Part shown: positions 1 to 8,520 of the stretch, piece after piece
How positions within the stretch are numbered: position 1 is the stretch's first letter
Layout: each line of letters begins with the position of its first letter
From: Treponema vincentii F0403
GTDB lineage: Bacteria > Spirochaetota > Spirochaetia > Treponematales > Treponemataceae
Direction of reading: 5' to 3'
Length of the DNA stretch: 64,000 nucleotides
NCBI RefSeq assembly: GCF_000412995.1
Contig: NZ_KE332512.1
Coordinates: 2,017,959-2,081,958 of the forward strand
Made by a program: the position numbers and the translations under genes
Notes under the pieces: model-generated
Seen by the model: the letters and a program-made list of their open reading frames with translations, nothing else
Databases searched by the model: none
Told to the model about the DNA's origin: nothing

Positions 1-2
1 GG

Positions 3-959
3 GAAGAAGGCGGCTTTATCGGCAGCGATGAACGCACTTTGCTGACAAACATTCTCCGTTACGGCGATTTTTCCGTTCGCAGTGTGATGACCCCGCGGCG
101 CGATATTGCGGCAATCCATATCGGCGCCACTGCAGCGGAAATTATCGAATTGTCAAAAAAATCCCGGTTTTCTCGCTTTCCGGTGTACAGCACAAACATC
201 GATGATATACAAGGTTTTTTCTATATTAAAGACTTTCTGTTTTCCCCCGAATACTTGGACGGAAGCGCCGCTTTTCAGGTAAGCGCCTATCTGCGTAAAC
301 CGCTTTTTGTATTTGAAACGGCAAAGCTCGCTCAAGTGGAGAAAAAATTCCATACCGAGCAGCAAACGATGGCGATTGTGCTCGATGAATACGGCGGAAC
401 AGCGGGGTTGATAACCGTTGAGGATGTCAGCGAAGAGATATTCGGCAGTATTCTTGACGAATATGATGTACGGGAAAATGCCGTGGAACCGAATGCCGCC
501 GCCCAAACAGCCGGCACCCTACAAGCGGTATCTGCCGTACAAGCGGATAAACTCCTATACGCGAACCGCGCCGTACAAGCAAATACCGCCGGGCAAACAG
601 GCACTGCCGCTGAGTCGGGGCGGGCAGGGCAGCTGCTGCAATCGGAGCAAATAGGAACACCGCAAACGGGGCAGCCGGCTGCTCTGTCCGAAGAGGCAAA
701 TAGTGCATCCGTAAATGCATTAAAGACTATACCGTGCTTTATCGCAGGTGTCACCCGGCTCAGCGACTTAAACGAACAGCTGAACCTCAATCTTGAATCG
801 GAGTATAGCGACACTATCGGCGGCTATATCATGGAAAAGGCGGGAGAAATTCCTTCCGCCGGTTATTCGGTCGGTATCGAACCGTATCTTTTTACCGTAA
901 CAAAGGTTGAAGCAAACCGCATTGTGCAAATTGAAGTACGGATGCAGGCGGAAGCATGA
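3..959 (+). CDS. CBS-domain CorC/HlyC-like protein, 5' end outside window
   Basis: The frame is open to the left edge, so the true start lies outside; the TTG at 39 is internal. The opening residues (EEGGFIGSDERTLL, then RSVMTPRRDI) match the entry to the paired CBS domains of TlyC/CorC proteins, with a second CBS signature VLDEYGGTAGLITVED. A CorC/HlyC C-terminal domain follows (SDTIGGYIMEKAGEIP). Between them lies an Ala/Gln-rich linker of about 80 residues that family members normally lack. CBS pairs bind adenosyl ligands, and relatives act in cation (Mg/Co) efflux or are called haemolysins; the exact role is not known. The stop overlaps the next start by 4 bases (ATGA), so the two genes are probably translationally coupled. 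Confidence 0.85.
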   Translation, partial: EEGGFIGSDERTLLTNILRYGDFSVRSVMTPRRDIAAIHIGATAAEIIELSKKSRFSRFPVYSTNIDDIQGFFYIKDFLFSPEYLDGSAAFQVSAYLRKPLFVFETAKLAQVEKKFHTEQQTMAIVLDEYGGTAGLITVEDVSEEIFGSILDEYDVRENAVEPNAAAQTAGTLQAVSAVQADKLLYANRAVQANTAGQTGTAAESGRAGQLLQSEQIGTPQTGQPAALSEEANSASVNALKTIPCFIAGVTRLSDLNEQLNLNLESEYSDTIGGYIMEKAGEIPSAGYSVGIEPYLFTVTKVEANRIVQIEVRMQAEA

Positions 960-2218
960 ACATCGTTATTATCAGTGTTGAAATAGTTATCCTGCTTGCC
1001 TGCGCCGCCTTTTTTTCCGGCACGGAAACGGCGGTAACCGCTATTACGCGGTCGGAATACCGCAGTCTTAAAAAAAGCTCCCGTAAGAATGCGCAGCGGT
1101 TAGCCCGATTGGTAGAAATGAAGGATAGAATTGTTACGACCGCGCTTATCGGTACCAATTTTGTCAACACATTGAATTCAGGGCTCATCACCGCTTTTAC
1201 CCTCAATGTATTCGGTGCGCAGGCGGTTCCCGCAGCAACTGCGGTTATCACCGTGCTTATTATCATCCTCGCCGAAATTTTCCCTAAAGCGCTGGCAGCC
1301 GAACGGGCGGAAGCAATCGGCAAGAGCGCCGCACTGCCGCTGTATGTGTGCTACACGCTGCTCCGCCCCGTTGTGGCGGTGTTTTCGTTGTTGACAAAGG
1401 CGGTGCTCAAGCTGGCTCATGTCCGGCTGAAAACGGCGCCGGATACCCTCAAAGAAAAAGACCTCCAGCTGCTGGTTCATATCGGACAAGAAGACGGCGC
1501 ACTCGCGGCCGGAGAAGAAGCCTTGCTGCGAAAGGCCGTTTTGCTGCAGGATGTTAAGCTCCGCAATATTATGACGCCGCGTACTGCGATTATCTCCGTC
1601 GATGCCGCCTCGACTTTTCCGCAGGTCATCGAACAATTCCGCCGCAGCCGTTTTTCCCGTCTGCCTGTTTACGATGCCGAAACAAAGACCGTTACCGGTA
1701 TTATTCATTATAAGTCGCTGTTGTTTGCGTTGCAGGAAGGGCGCAAACCGGAAATTACTGCCTTGCAGCGTCCCGCAATTTTTATCCCCGAAGGTGCTTC
1801 CATCTTTTCGGTAATCAAGGCGATGAATGCCAATATGCAAAATATTGCAATCATCATCGATGAACACGGAGGCGTGGCGGGACTTATTACAATGGACGAC
1901 ATTATTGCGGCGGTGTTCAGTACGGTGCAGGACGAATACGGTAAGGCTCGGAATGACCCGATGCGTTCGGTACGGTTTATCAATACCTCGCAGCTTGTTA
2001 TTCCCGGCGCTCTGCGGCTGGAGGATTGTAATGAGCTGCTGCATACCGATTTTCATTCCGATTATTATGATACGGTCGGCGGTTTTCTACTTGAAAAATG
2101 GGGCTATTTGCCGCATACTAATGAGAGGATCGTATGCGGGCGGATCACGTTTACCGTTACTCATATCATCAACAGACGGATCGACACCGTTATCGCAGAC
2201 CTTTCATTTTTTAGATGA
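956..2218 (+). CDS. CNNM-type (DUF21) CBS/HlyC membrane protein
   Basis: A 420-residue protein. The N-terminal ~180 residues are hydrophobic and fit a CNNM/DUF21 transmembrane domain (NFVNTLNSGLITAF, AEIFPKALAAERAE). Two CBS domains follow (LRNIMTPRTAI; IIDEHGGVAGLITMDDI), then a CorC/HlyC domain (YDTVGGFLLEKWGYLPH). This is the full-length membrane paralogue of the upstream protein and overlaps it by 4 bases. Families of this type are linked to divalent cation export; 'haemolysin' is historical naming. A structured intergenic element begins immediately after the stop. Confidence 0.88.
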   Translation: MNIVIISVEIVILLACAAFFSGTETAVTAITRSEYRSLKKSSRKNAQRLARLVEMKDRIVTTALIGTNFVNTLNSGLITAFTLNVFGAQAVPAATAVITVLIIILAEIFPKALAAERAEAIGKSAALPLYVCYTLLRPVVAVFSLLTKAVLKLAHVRLKTAPDTLKEKDLQLLVHIGQEDGALAAGEEALLRKAVLLQDVKLRNIMTPRTAIISVDAASTFPQVIEQFRRSRFSRLPVYDAETKTVTGIIHYKSLLFALQEGRKPEITALQRPAIFIPEGASIFSVIKAMNANMQNIAIIIDEHGGVAGLITMDDIIAAVFSTVQDEYGKARNDPMRSVRFINTSQLVIPGALRLEDCNELLHTDFHSDYYDTVGGFLLEKWGYLPHTNERIVCGRITFTVTHIINRRIDTVIADLSFFR

Positions 2219-2220
2219 TA

Positions 2221-2359
2221 GGGTAAACGCATCAGATGAATAAAGCAAATATCGCAAAATAATGAGGCGAGACACCCATTTGAACCGCAGGTTCAACTCT
2301 GGTTGAACAGCCTTATTTAGTTGGCGGGAATACTTCAAAAATGTCTGCTGCGATTACCC
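2221..2359 (+). other. Structured intergenic element, reduced copy before galK
   Basis: Outer stem: GGGTAAACGCATCAGA (2221-2236) pairs with TCTGCTGCGATTACCC (2344-2359), 14 of 16 positions. Inside, TTGAACC-GCA-GGTTCAA (2280-2296) and GTTCAAC-TCTG-GTTGAAC (2291-2308) are mutually exclusive hairpins sharing one strand. The 5' strand (GGTAAACGCATCAGA), a CGCAAAATAATGAGGC segment and the CCGCAG linker resemble the elements at 52354-52733 and 53891-54089. As at dnaJ, the 3' strand of the outer stem abuts the Shine-Dalgarno sequence of the next gene. Confidence 0.55.
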
Positions 2360-2373
2360 AAGAGAGGATCACC

Positions 2374-3588
2374 ATGACACAACATGAATTTATACAATTT
2401 TTAACGGATTTGCCGGAAGAAAAGATGAAGGTTGAATTGATAAAAGCCTTTACCGAGAGATACGGAGCAAGTGAGGAGGAGATCGTGGTGATTGCTTCTC
2501 CTGCCCGCATCAATATTATCGGGGAACATATTGACTATAACGGCGGAAAGGTATTCCCGGCGGCGATTGACCGCTATCTCTATGTACTGTTGCGTAAGCG
2601 GTCCGATACCGCGATTATCTATGATGATATACGTTTCCCGGGCGCACTTGAATTTTCTTCTACGGAAACATTCCGCTACCGGAAAGAAAATCAATATGCC
2701 AATTACCTGAACGGTATGCTCGCAATGATGCAAAAAGACGGATACACGTTGACGAGCGGTTTTGACGTGCTGTTTTTCAGCAAACTGCCGGCCGGCGGCG
2801 GTATTTCTTCATCGGCGGCGCTGGAGATAGGCTTCGGACGGGCGGTTAACGAACTGTTCGGCTTTCAGATTGATGCGGTAACGCTTGCTAAAATGGGGCA
2901 GGAGTCGGAGCATTCTTTTATGAACGTACAGTGCGGCATTATGGATCAGTTCAGTATCGCAATGGGTAAAAAAGAATGCGCAATGCTGCTCGATACGGCC
3001 ACGCTTGATTATGAATATGTGCCTCTCGTGCTCGGGGATTACCGTATTGTCGTGATGAACACCAATAAACAGCGCTTGCTTGCAGACTCAAAATACAATG
3101 AGCGCCGTGCCGAATGTATGGAAGGACTTGAAATATTAAAAAAGATAAAGCCCATTCATAATCTCTGCGAGCTGCGCTCCTCCGATCTAAGTACGGCTGA
3201 GGCGGCACTATCCGACGAGCGTATCTTTAAACGGGTGCGTCATTGCATTACGGAAAATGAACGGGTGCTTGCAGCCGTTGCCGCATTGAAGGCCGGTAAT
3301 CTGGCACAGCTCGGCGAGCTACTCAAGGCTTCACACACTTCGCTGCAGTACGACTATGAAGTAACCGGCCTTGAGCTTGATACGCTTGCCGGCGCCGCCA
3401 ATGCCGAGCCGTCCTGCTTAGGAGCGCGCATGACCGGAGCCGGTTTCGGCGGCTGTGCCATTGCATTGGTTCAAAAGGATGCCGTCGCCGAGTTTACCGC
3501 CCGTGTCGGTAAAGCCTATACCGAAAAAACCGGCCTTGAGGCATCCTTCTTTGCCTGCAAAGCGGGAGACGGCGCCCATCGGGTGTAA
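2374..3588 (+). CDS. galK: Galactokinase
   Basis: GHMP-family sugar kinase, 404 residues, phosphorylating galactose to galactose 1-phosphate in the cytoplasm. The galactokinase signature RINIIGEHIDYNGGK is near residue 40, the ATP-binding glycine/serine loop LPAGGGISSSAALE near residue 140, and the third GHMP motif GARMTGAGFGGCA near the C-terminus. An upstream in-frame ATG at 2341 lies inside the 3' strand of a structured element and has no ribosome site; ATG 2374 follows GAGAGG at 2361-2366 with good spacing and is preferred. No other Leloir-pathway gene is visible here. Confidence 0.92.
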   Translation: MTQHEFIQFLTDLPEEKMKVELIKAFTERYGASEEEIVVIASPARINIIGEHIDYNGGKVFPAAIDRYLYVLLRKRSDTAIIYDDIRFPGALEFSSTETFRYRKENQYANYLNGMLAMMQKDGYTLTSGFDVLFFSKLPAGGGISSSAALEIGFGRAVNELFGFQIDAVTLAKMGQESEHSFMNVQCGIMDQFSIAMGKKECAMLLDTATLDYEYVPLVLGDYRIVVMNTNKQRLLADSKYNERRAECMEGLEILKKIKPIHNLCELRSSDLSTAEAALSDERIFKRVRHCITENERVLAAVAALKAGNLAQLGELLKASHTSLQYDYEVTGLELDTLAGAANAEPSCLGARMTGAGFGGCAIALVQKDAVAEFTARVGKAYTEKTGLEASFFACKAGDGAHRV

Positions 3589-3658
3589 CAGACGGCAATT
3601 CTATTCCTGAAAGATTGACTGTTAAAAAAAACACGGCAATAATAAAATATTATCCTAT

Positions 3659-3686
3659 GTACAAAAGTGAAAATAGAGCATATAAT
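3659..3686 (+). promoter_or_regulatory. Putative nifJ promoter
   Basis: A perfect TATAAT at 3681-3686 has TGTACA at 3659-3664 as a poor -35 match, 16 bases apart. It lies about 40 bases before the nifJ start, whose ribosome site is AAGAGGA. The -10 is convincing, the -35 weak. Confidence 0.4.
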
Positions 3687-3726
3687 ATACTTACCTATTC
3701 ACACCATACTTTAAGAGGACGATATT

Positions 3727-6700
3727 ATGCCTGAAAAAAATCTTGTAATGATTGACGGTAATACTGCCGCCGGTCATGTTGCGCATGCGCTTAGTGAGGT
3801 CATCGCAATTTATCCTATTACGCCGTCAAGCCCGATGGGAGAAGTTGCCGATGAGTATTCTGCCCACGGGAAAACCAATATTTGGGGAACAATCCCGCAG
3901 GTTGTCGAACTGCAATCCGAAGGAGGAGCGTCCGGCGCCGTTCACGGTGCACTGACAACGGGAGCTCTTTCTTCAACCTTTACCGCATCACAGGGACTCT
4001 TATTGATGATCCCCAATATGTACAAAATTGCCGGTGAACTGACCAGTACGGTATTCCATGTCGCTGCCCGCGCTTTAGCTACCAGTGCGCTTTCCATCTT
4101 CGGCGATCATCAGGACGTTATGGCATGCCGCCAAACAGGCTGGGCAATGCTGGCTTCCAACTCCGTACAGGAAGTTATGGATCTTGCGGTTATCGCTCAT
4201 ACGGCGACACTCGAAGCGCGCGTTCCGTTCCTTCACTTCTTTGACGGCTTTAGAACCTCCCACGAAATTCAAAAAATTGAAGAAGTTTCTCAGGATGTTA
4301 TGCGGCAGATGATCAATGATGATCTGGTACGCGCGCATCGTCTCCGCGGCTTAACCCCCGAAAAACCGATGATCCGCGGAACCGCTCAAAACCCCGACGT
4401 ATACTTCCAAGCGCGCGAAGCGGTAAATAAATACTATCTTGCTACCCCCGAAATTGTTCAGCGGGTGATGGATAAATATGCAGCTTTAACAGGCCGCGCT
4501 TATCACTTGTTCGATTACTACGGCGATCCCAATGCGGAATCCGTTATCATTTTGATGGGTTCCGGTGCGGATACGGTAGAAGAAACCGTAGACTATCTGA
4601 ACAGCCAAGGTAAAAAATACGGCTTACTCAAAGTGCGCTTGTACCGCCCCTTCAGTGCGGAAGCCTTTGTAAAAGCATTGCCCGCCAGCGTACAGAACAT
4701 CACCGTGCTTGACCGCTCGAAGGAGCCCGGCTCGCTCGGCGAAGCGCTCTACGAAGATGTACGCACTGCAATCGGCGAAATGCAGGCGGCAAAGAAATGC
4801 CCCTTTACTCACTATCCGGTTATCCTCGGCGGCCGCTACGGTATGGGTTCAAAAGAATTTACTCCGGCAATGGTCAAAGCCGTATTCGATAATATGGAAG
4901 GAGAAAAAAAGAGCAACTTCGCAATCGGTATCGAAGACGATGTAACCCATATAAGCCTCGCCTACGATCATCACTTCCATGTTGACGATTCCGGTATGCA
5001 TCAGGCCATGTTCTACGGACTCGGCTCGGACGGTACGGTAGGCGCCAACAAGAACTCCATCAAGATTATCGGTGAAGCAACCGACAACAACGCGCAAGCC
5101 TACTTTGTGTACGATTCCAAAAAATCCGGTTCAATTACTACCTCGCATCTCCGCTTCGGAAAGAAAAAGATCCGCAAGCCCTATCTTGTCGGACAAGCGG
5201 ACTTTATTGCGTGCCATAAATTCACCTTCCTCGAAACCTACGATATGCTCAAGAGCCTTAAAAAAGGTGGCACCTTCCTTCTGAACAGCCACTGGAATAA
5301 GGATGAGGTATGGGAGCACCTGCCGATAGAAGTACAAAAAGACCTTATCGCGAAAGAAGCGAAGTTCTACGTTATCGACGGTGTAAAGATTGCGGAAAAA
5401 GCGGGCATGGGCAACCGTATCAACGTTGTTATGCAGACCGCATTCTTTAAAATTTCCGGTATTCTGCCCGAAGATGAAGCGGTAGCGCTGATTAAGAAAT
5501 TTATCGAAAAATCTTACGGGAAGAAGGGGCCGGAAATTGTTCAAAAGAACATCAAGACCATCGATATGGCGCTTGAAGGGGTTGAACAAGTTACGTATCC
5601 CAAAGAAGCAACCAGTAAACTTTCCCGTCATGCCGCAATGAGCGCCGATGCGCCGGAATTTGTCCGCAAAATACTGGGTAAAATCGCTATCAATGAAGGC
5701 GATGCGGTAAAGGTAAGTGAAATTCCGGCAGACGGTACCTTCCCGACTGCGACGACTCAGTATGAAAAACGCGCAATTGCAGAGCATATTCCGATTTGGA
5801 AGAGCGAACTCTGTATTCAGTGCGGTCAGTGTACCGTTGTGTGTCCTCATGCTGCTATCAGAATGAAGGTCTATGATAAATCCAATATCGACCATGCGCC
5901 TTCCGCATTCCGCTCTATACCGTATAAGGGCAAGGAATTCGATAATTCCCTCTTTACCATTCAGGTTTCTCCCGAAGATTGTACGGGATGTGGTATCTGT
6001 GTGGAGCAGTGTCCTGCAAAGTCTAAGGAAAATCCGGCGATTAGAGCGATTAATATGGAAGGCTTTGTCGAACACCGCGCTGTTGAATCGGAAAATTGGA
6101 AGTTCTTTATGAGCCTCCCCGACCCCGATACGCGCAAGGTCAACTTGAGCCAGCCGAAAGGTATCGGTATGCGCCGCCCGCTCTTCGAATTCTCCGGCGC
6201 TTGCGCGGGTTGCGGTGAAACTCCCTATATCGGTGTTCTGTCGCGACTCTTCGGTGATCGTGCCGTTATTGCAAACGCAACCGGGTGTTCTTCCATTTAC
6301 GGCGGTAACCTTCCCACAACTCCGTATGCAAAACGCGCGGACGGACGCGGACCTGTCTGGTCGAACTCCCTCTTTGAGGATGCGGCCGAATTCGGGTACG
6401 GTATGCGCTTAACGAGCGACAAACTTGCGGAATACGCGCGCGAAGTTGCCGGCAAGCTTAAGGAAAAAGGCGTTGCCGCCGCCGCTATCGAAAAAGTGCT
6501 GAGCAACGCTCAAGCCGACGATGCGGCGATCGATGAGCAGCGCGTCTTTGTCGATGAGCTGAAAAAAGAATTGGAAAAATCTTCCGACCCGCTCGCAAAA
6601 GAGCTGCTATCCCTTACCGATCACTTTATTAAGCGTTCCGTATGGATACTCGGCGGTGACGGCTGGGCGTATGATATCGGCTATGGCGGCTTGGATCACG

Positions 6701-7281
6701 TACTTGCTTCCGGTAGAAACATCAACGTACTGGTACTCGACACGGAGGTGTATTCCAACACCGGCGGTCAGATGTCAAAGGCTACCCAGATCGGCGCTAT
6801 TGCAAAATTCGCCGCATCCGGTAAAGAGACCAGCAAGAAAGACCTCGGCATGATGGCGATGAGCTACGGCTATGTGTATGTTGCGCAAGTTTCCATGGGT
6901 GCAAATATGTCGCAGGTTATCAAGGCATTCCGTGAAGCGGAAAGCTATGACGGGCCTTCGATTATCATTGCATACAGCCACTGTATCAACCACGGTATCA
7001 ACATGACGAAGGGTATGTCCAACCAGAAAGAGGCGGTAAGCTGCGGACTTTGGCCGTTGTACCGCTATGACCCGCGTTTAACAGAGCAGGGCAAGAACCC
7101 CTTCCAGCTTGACAGCAAAGAGCCTGACTTTAACCTTGCGGACTTTATGTATAAAGAAGTACGCTTTAAGTCGTTAAAGAATGCCAATCCCGAACGTGCT
7201 CAAATGCTGCTGGATAAAGCGGTTGCAAAGGCGAAACGGCGCTGGCAGGAGTATAAATACCTTGCCGATCGCCCGTTCTAA
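3727..7281 (+). CDS. nifJ: Pyruvate:ferredoxin (flavodoxin) oxidoreductase
   Basis: A single-chain enzyme of 1184 residues, the usual length. It decarboxylates pyruvate to acetyl-CoA and CO2 and reduces ferredoxin or flavodoxin, the central step of anaerobic energy metabolism. Domain order is as in the family: N-terminal pyrimidine-binding domain (YPITPSSPMGE), transferase and linker domains, a 2x[4Fe-4S] ferredoxin domain near residues 695-770 (CIQCGQCTVVCPH; CTGCGICVEQCP), then the C-terminal thiamine-diphosphate domain with the extra-cluster cysteines (CAGCGETPY; ATGCSSIYGG) and the GDGWAYDIG...NTGGQ site. It is monocistronic, with its own -10 and a strong terminator. The exported flavodoxins at 25 and 29 kb are unlikely partners because they carry signal peptides. 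Confidence 0.96.
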   Translation: MPEKNLVMIDGNTAAGHVAHALSEVIAIYPITPSSPMGEVADEYSAHGKTNIWGTIPQVVELQSEGGASGAVHGALTTGALSSTFTASQGLLLMIPNMYKIAGELTSTVFHVAARALATSALSIFGDHQDVMACRQTGWAMLASNSVQEVMDLAVIAHTATLEARVPFLHFFDGFRTSHEIQKIEEVSQDVMRQMINDDLVRAHRLRGLTPEKPMIRGTAQNPDVYFQAREAVNKYYLATPEIVQRVMDKYAALTGRAYHLFDYYGDPNAESVIILMGSGADTVEETVDYLNSQGKKYGLLKVRLYRPFSAEAFVKALPASVQNITVLDRSKEPGSLGEALYEDVRTAIGEMQAAKKCPFTHYPVILGGRYGMGSKEFTPAMVKAVFDNMEGEKKSNFAIGIEDDVTHISLAYDHHFHVDDSGMHQAMFYGLGSDGTVGANKNSIKIIGEATDNNAQAYFVYDSKKSGSITTSHLRFGKKKIRKPYLVGQADFIACHKFTFLETYDMLKSLKKGGTFLLNSHWNKDEVWEHLPIEVQKDLIAKEAKFYVIDGVKIAEKAGMGNRINVVMQTAFFKISGILPEDEAVALIKKFIEKSYGKKGPEIVQKNIKTIDMALEGVEQVTYPKEATSKLSRHAAMSADAPEFVRKILGKIAINEGDAVKVSEIPADGTFPTATTQYEKRAIAEHIPIWKSELCIQCGQCTVVCPHAAIRMKVYDKSNIDHAPSAFRSIPYKGKEFDNSLFTIQVSPEDCTGCGICVEQCPAKSKENPAIRAINMEGFVEHRAVESENWKFFMSLPDPDTRKVNLSQPKGIGMRRPLFEFSGACAGCGETPYIGVLSRLFGDRAVIANATGCSSIYGGNLPTTPYAKRADGRGPVWSNSLFEDAAEFGYGMRLTSDKLAEYAREVAGKLKEKGVAAAAIEKVLSNAQADDAAIDEQRVFVDELKKELEKSSDPLAKELLSLTDHFIKRSVWILGGDGWAYDIGYGGLDHVLASGRNINVLVLDTEVYSNTGGQMSKATQIGAIAKFAASGKETSKKDLGMMAMSYGYVYVAQVSMGANMSQVIKAFREAESYDGPSIIIAYSHCINHGINMTKGMSNQKEAVSCGLWPLYRYDPRLTEQGKNPFQLDSKEPDFNLADFMYKEVRFKSLKNANPERAQMLLDKAVAKAKRRWQEYKYLADRPF

Positions 7282-7328
7282 GCGGATAGGCAATACACGC
7301 AACATGGTATACCTTTAAAAATCCGAAA

Positions 7329-7361
7329 GGCGCTGTAAAACTCTTTACAGCGCCTTTTTTT
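7329..7361 (+). terminator. Rho-independent terminator of nifJ
   Basis: An 11-bp perfect stem GGCGCTGTAAA (7329-7339) / TTTACAGCGCC (7344-7354) with loop ACTC is followed by seven T. Confidence 0.9.
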
Positions 7362-7471
7362 GTGCGGCATCTGTTCCGCAGTACATTCTCAAGCGCAGCA
7401 GATAATCCGTTTCCGCACGGCTGTTGTACCACTCGTATACCACCAGACCGACACAGATGGCGGCGGCACGC

Positions 7472-7500
7472 TTGACAAATGATACGGTTGCCGCTACCAT
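7472..7500 (+). promoter_or_regulatory. Possible promoter of the 7607 gene
   Basis: A consensus TTGACA at 7472-7477, 17 bases, then TACCAT (4 of 6 matches) at 7495-7500, about 100 bases before the ATG at 7607. The 325-base gap 7282-7606 otherwise holds only the nifJ terminator. Confidence 0.35.
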
Positions 7501-7606
7501 TAACATTTGGTGCAAAAAGTTTCGGGTATTTCTAGGGCGCCTTAAAAAAACTCGGGGTGTGTTTAGCGGTATTCGGCTTAAAAAAATTAAATTTAAGGAA
7601 AGAAAT

Positions 7607-8476
7607 ATGAATGTACATAAAAAAACGGTTGCGGTGGTGCTGTTAGCTGCTGCGGCTTTCCACGCTTATGCGTTTAATTCCGGTTTTACGCTTGGGTTAA
7701 AGGCGAATTTAACCGGTTCGCTGACCATGCCTAGGATAAGTGACGCCGACATGGCTTATTTAGGCGGCGATGGTATGAGCGGTTCGCTGGGGTATATTAC
7801 TACGGGAGATGCGGATGTAACGTATATTTTCGATTCGGTACGCTACTTCCGGCTTCAAGATAACAGTATATTCGGCGGGTTAGGGTGGAGCTTTGCACTC
7901 GGGCTCGGACAGGGCTTTTCGGGACAGATTTCAGGGCAGTATAATGCGGGATTGAATAAAAAAATTGATGTGTTTTGCCGAGTATACATGACTCCGGTAC
8001 TGACCTTTACCACAGGGGTTCGTTCATATTTTTTACGTAACCGCCTTGCATTGGGGTTTAATACCGGCATCAGAATGCCGCTTGACCCGCAGCCGACGTA
8101 TGAGTTATACACCAACCTTACGCCCGGAGAATTAAGGGAGTTGAAAAACGCGACGGGCGGGCAGGTAGACTTTTCCAGTGAAACCGGGACGCTCTTGATT
8201 TCCAATGAGCAAATGAGCAAAATTAATCCTATCGGCTTTATCTTTAAAGGATATGTTGAATACAATCAGTCGTTTATTACCAACATGGAAATTGTGTTGG
8301 GTGCATTCTTATCCTATACGGTGTATAAGCCGAAATATGTAACAATGCCGCAAAAGTTGGTAAATGCGGCAAAGTATAATAATCCTAAGGTGGATATAAA
8401 TACTCAACCGATCGATTCATTTTATATGAATGCATTGGATTTTGGGGTGAGTGTCGGACTGGTTTTTAAAGTATAA
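7607..8476 (+). CDS. Probable outer-membrane beta-barrel protein
   Basis: A 289-residue protein of no recognised family. The start at 7607 is chosen because it follows AAGGAAAG and begins a clean signal peptide (MNVHKKTVAVVLLAAAAFHAYA, cleaved around AYA-FN). The mature chain alternates short hydrophobic and Gly/aromatic-rich strands (FGGLGWSFALGLGQGFSGQISGQ) and ends VSVGLVFKV, with a hydrophobic residue third from the end, as in beta-barrel outer-membrane proteins. It lies 44 bases before the repeat lipoprotein gene and is probably co-transcribed with it, suggesting a surface-exposed pair. Function unknown. Confidence 0.7.
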   Translation: MNVHKKTVAVVLLAAAAFHAYAFNSGFTLGLKANLTGSLTMPRISDADMAYLGGDGMSGSLGYITTGDADVTYIFDSVRYFRLQDNSIFGGLGWSFALGLGQGFSGQISGQYNAGLNKKIDVFCRVYMTPVLTFTTGVRSYFLRNRLALGFNTGIRMPLDPQPTYELYTNLTPGELRELKNATGGQVDFSSETGTLLISNEQMSKINPIGFIFKGYVEYNQSFITNMEIVLGAFLSYTVYKPKYVTMPQKLVNAAKYNNPKVDINTQPIDSFYMNALDFGVSVGLVFKV

Positions 8477-8520
8477 CTTTTAAACCTTATTTATAGCGGA
8501 AAACCTTAAAGGAGGATGCC

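Noticed and set aside
5131-6075. Long antisense ORF inside nifJ
   Set aside because: A mirror of strong codon bias in nifJ, with no ribosome site or domain.
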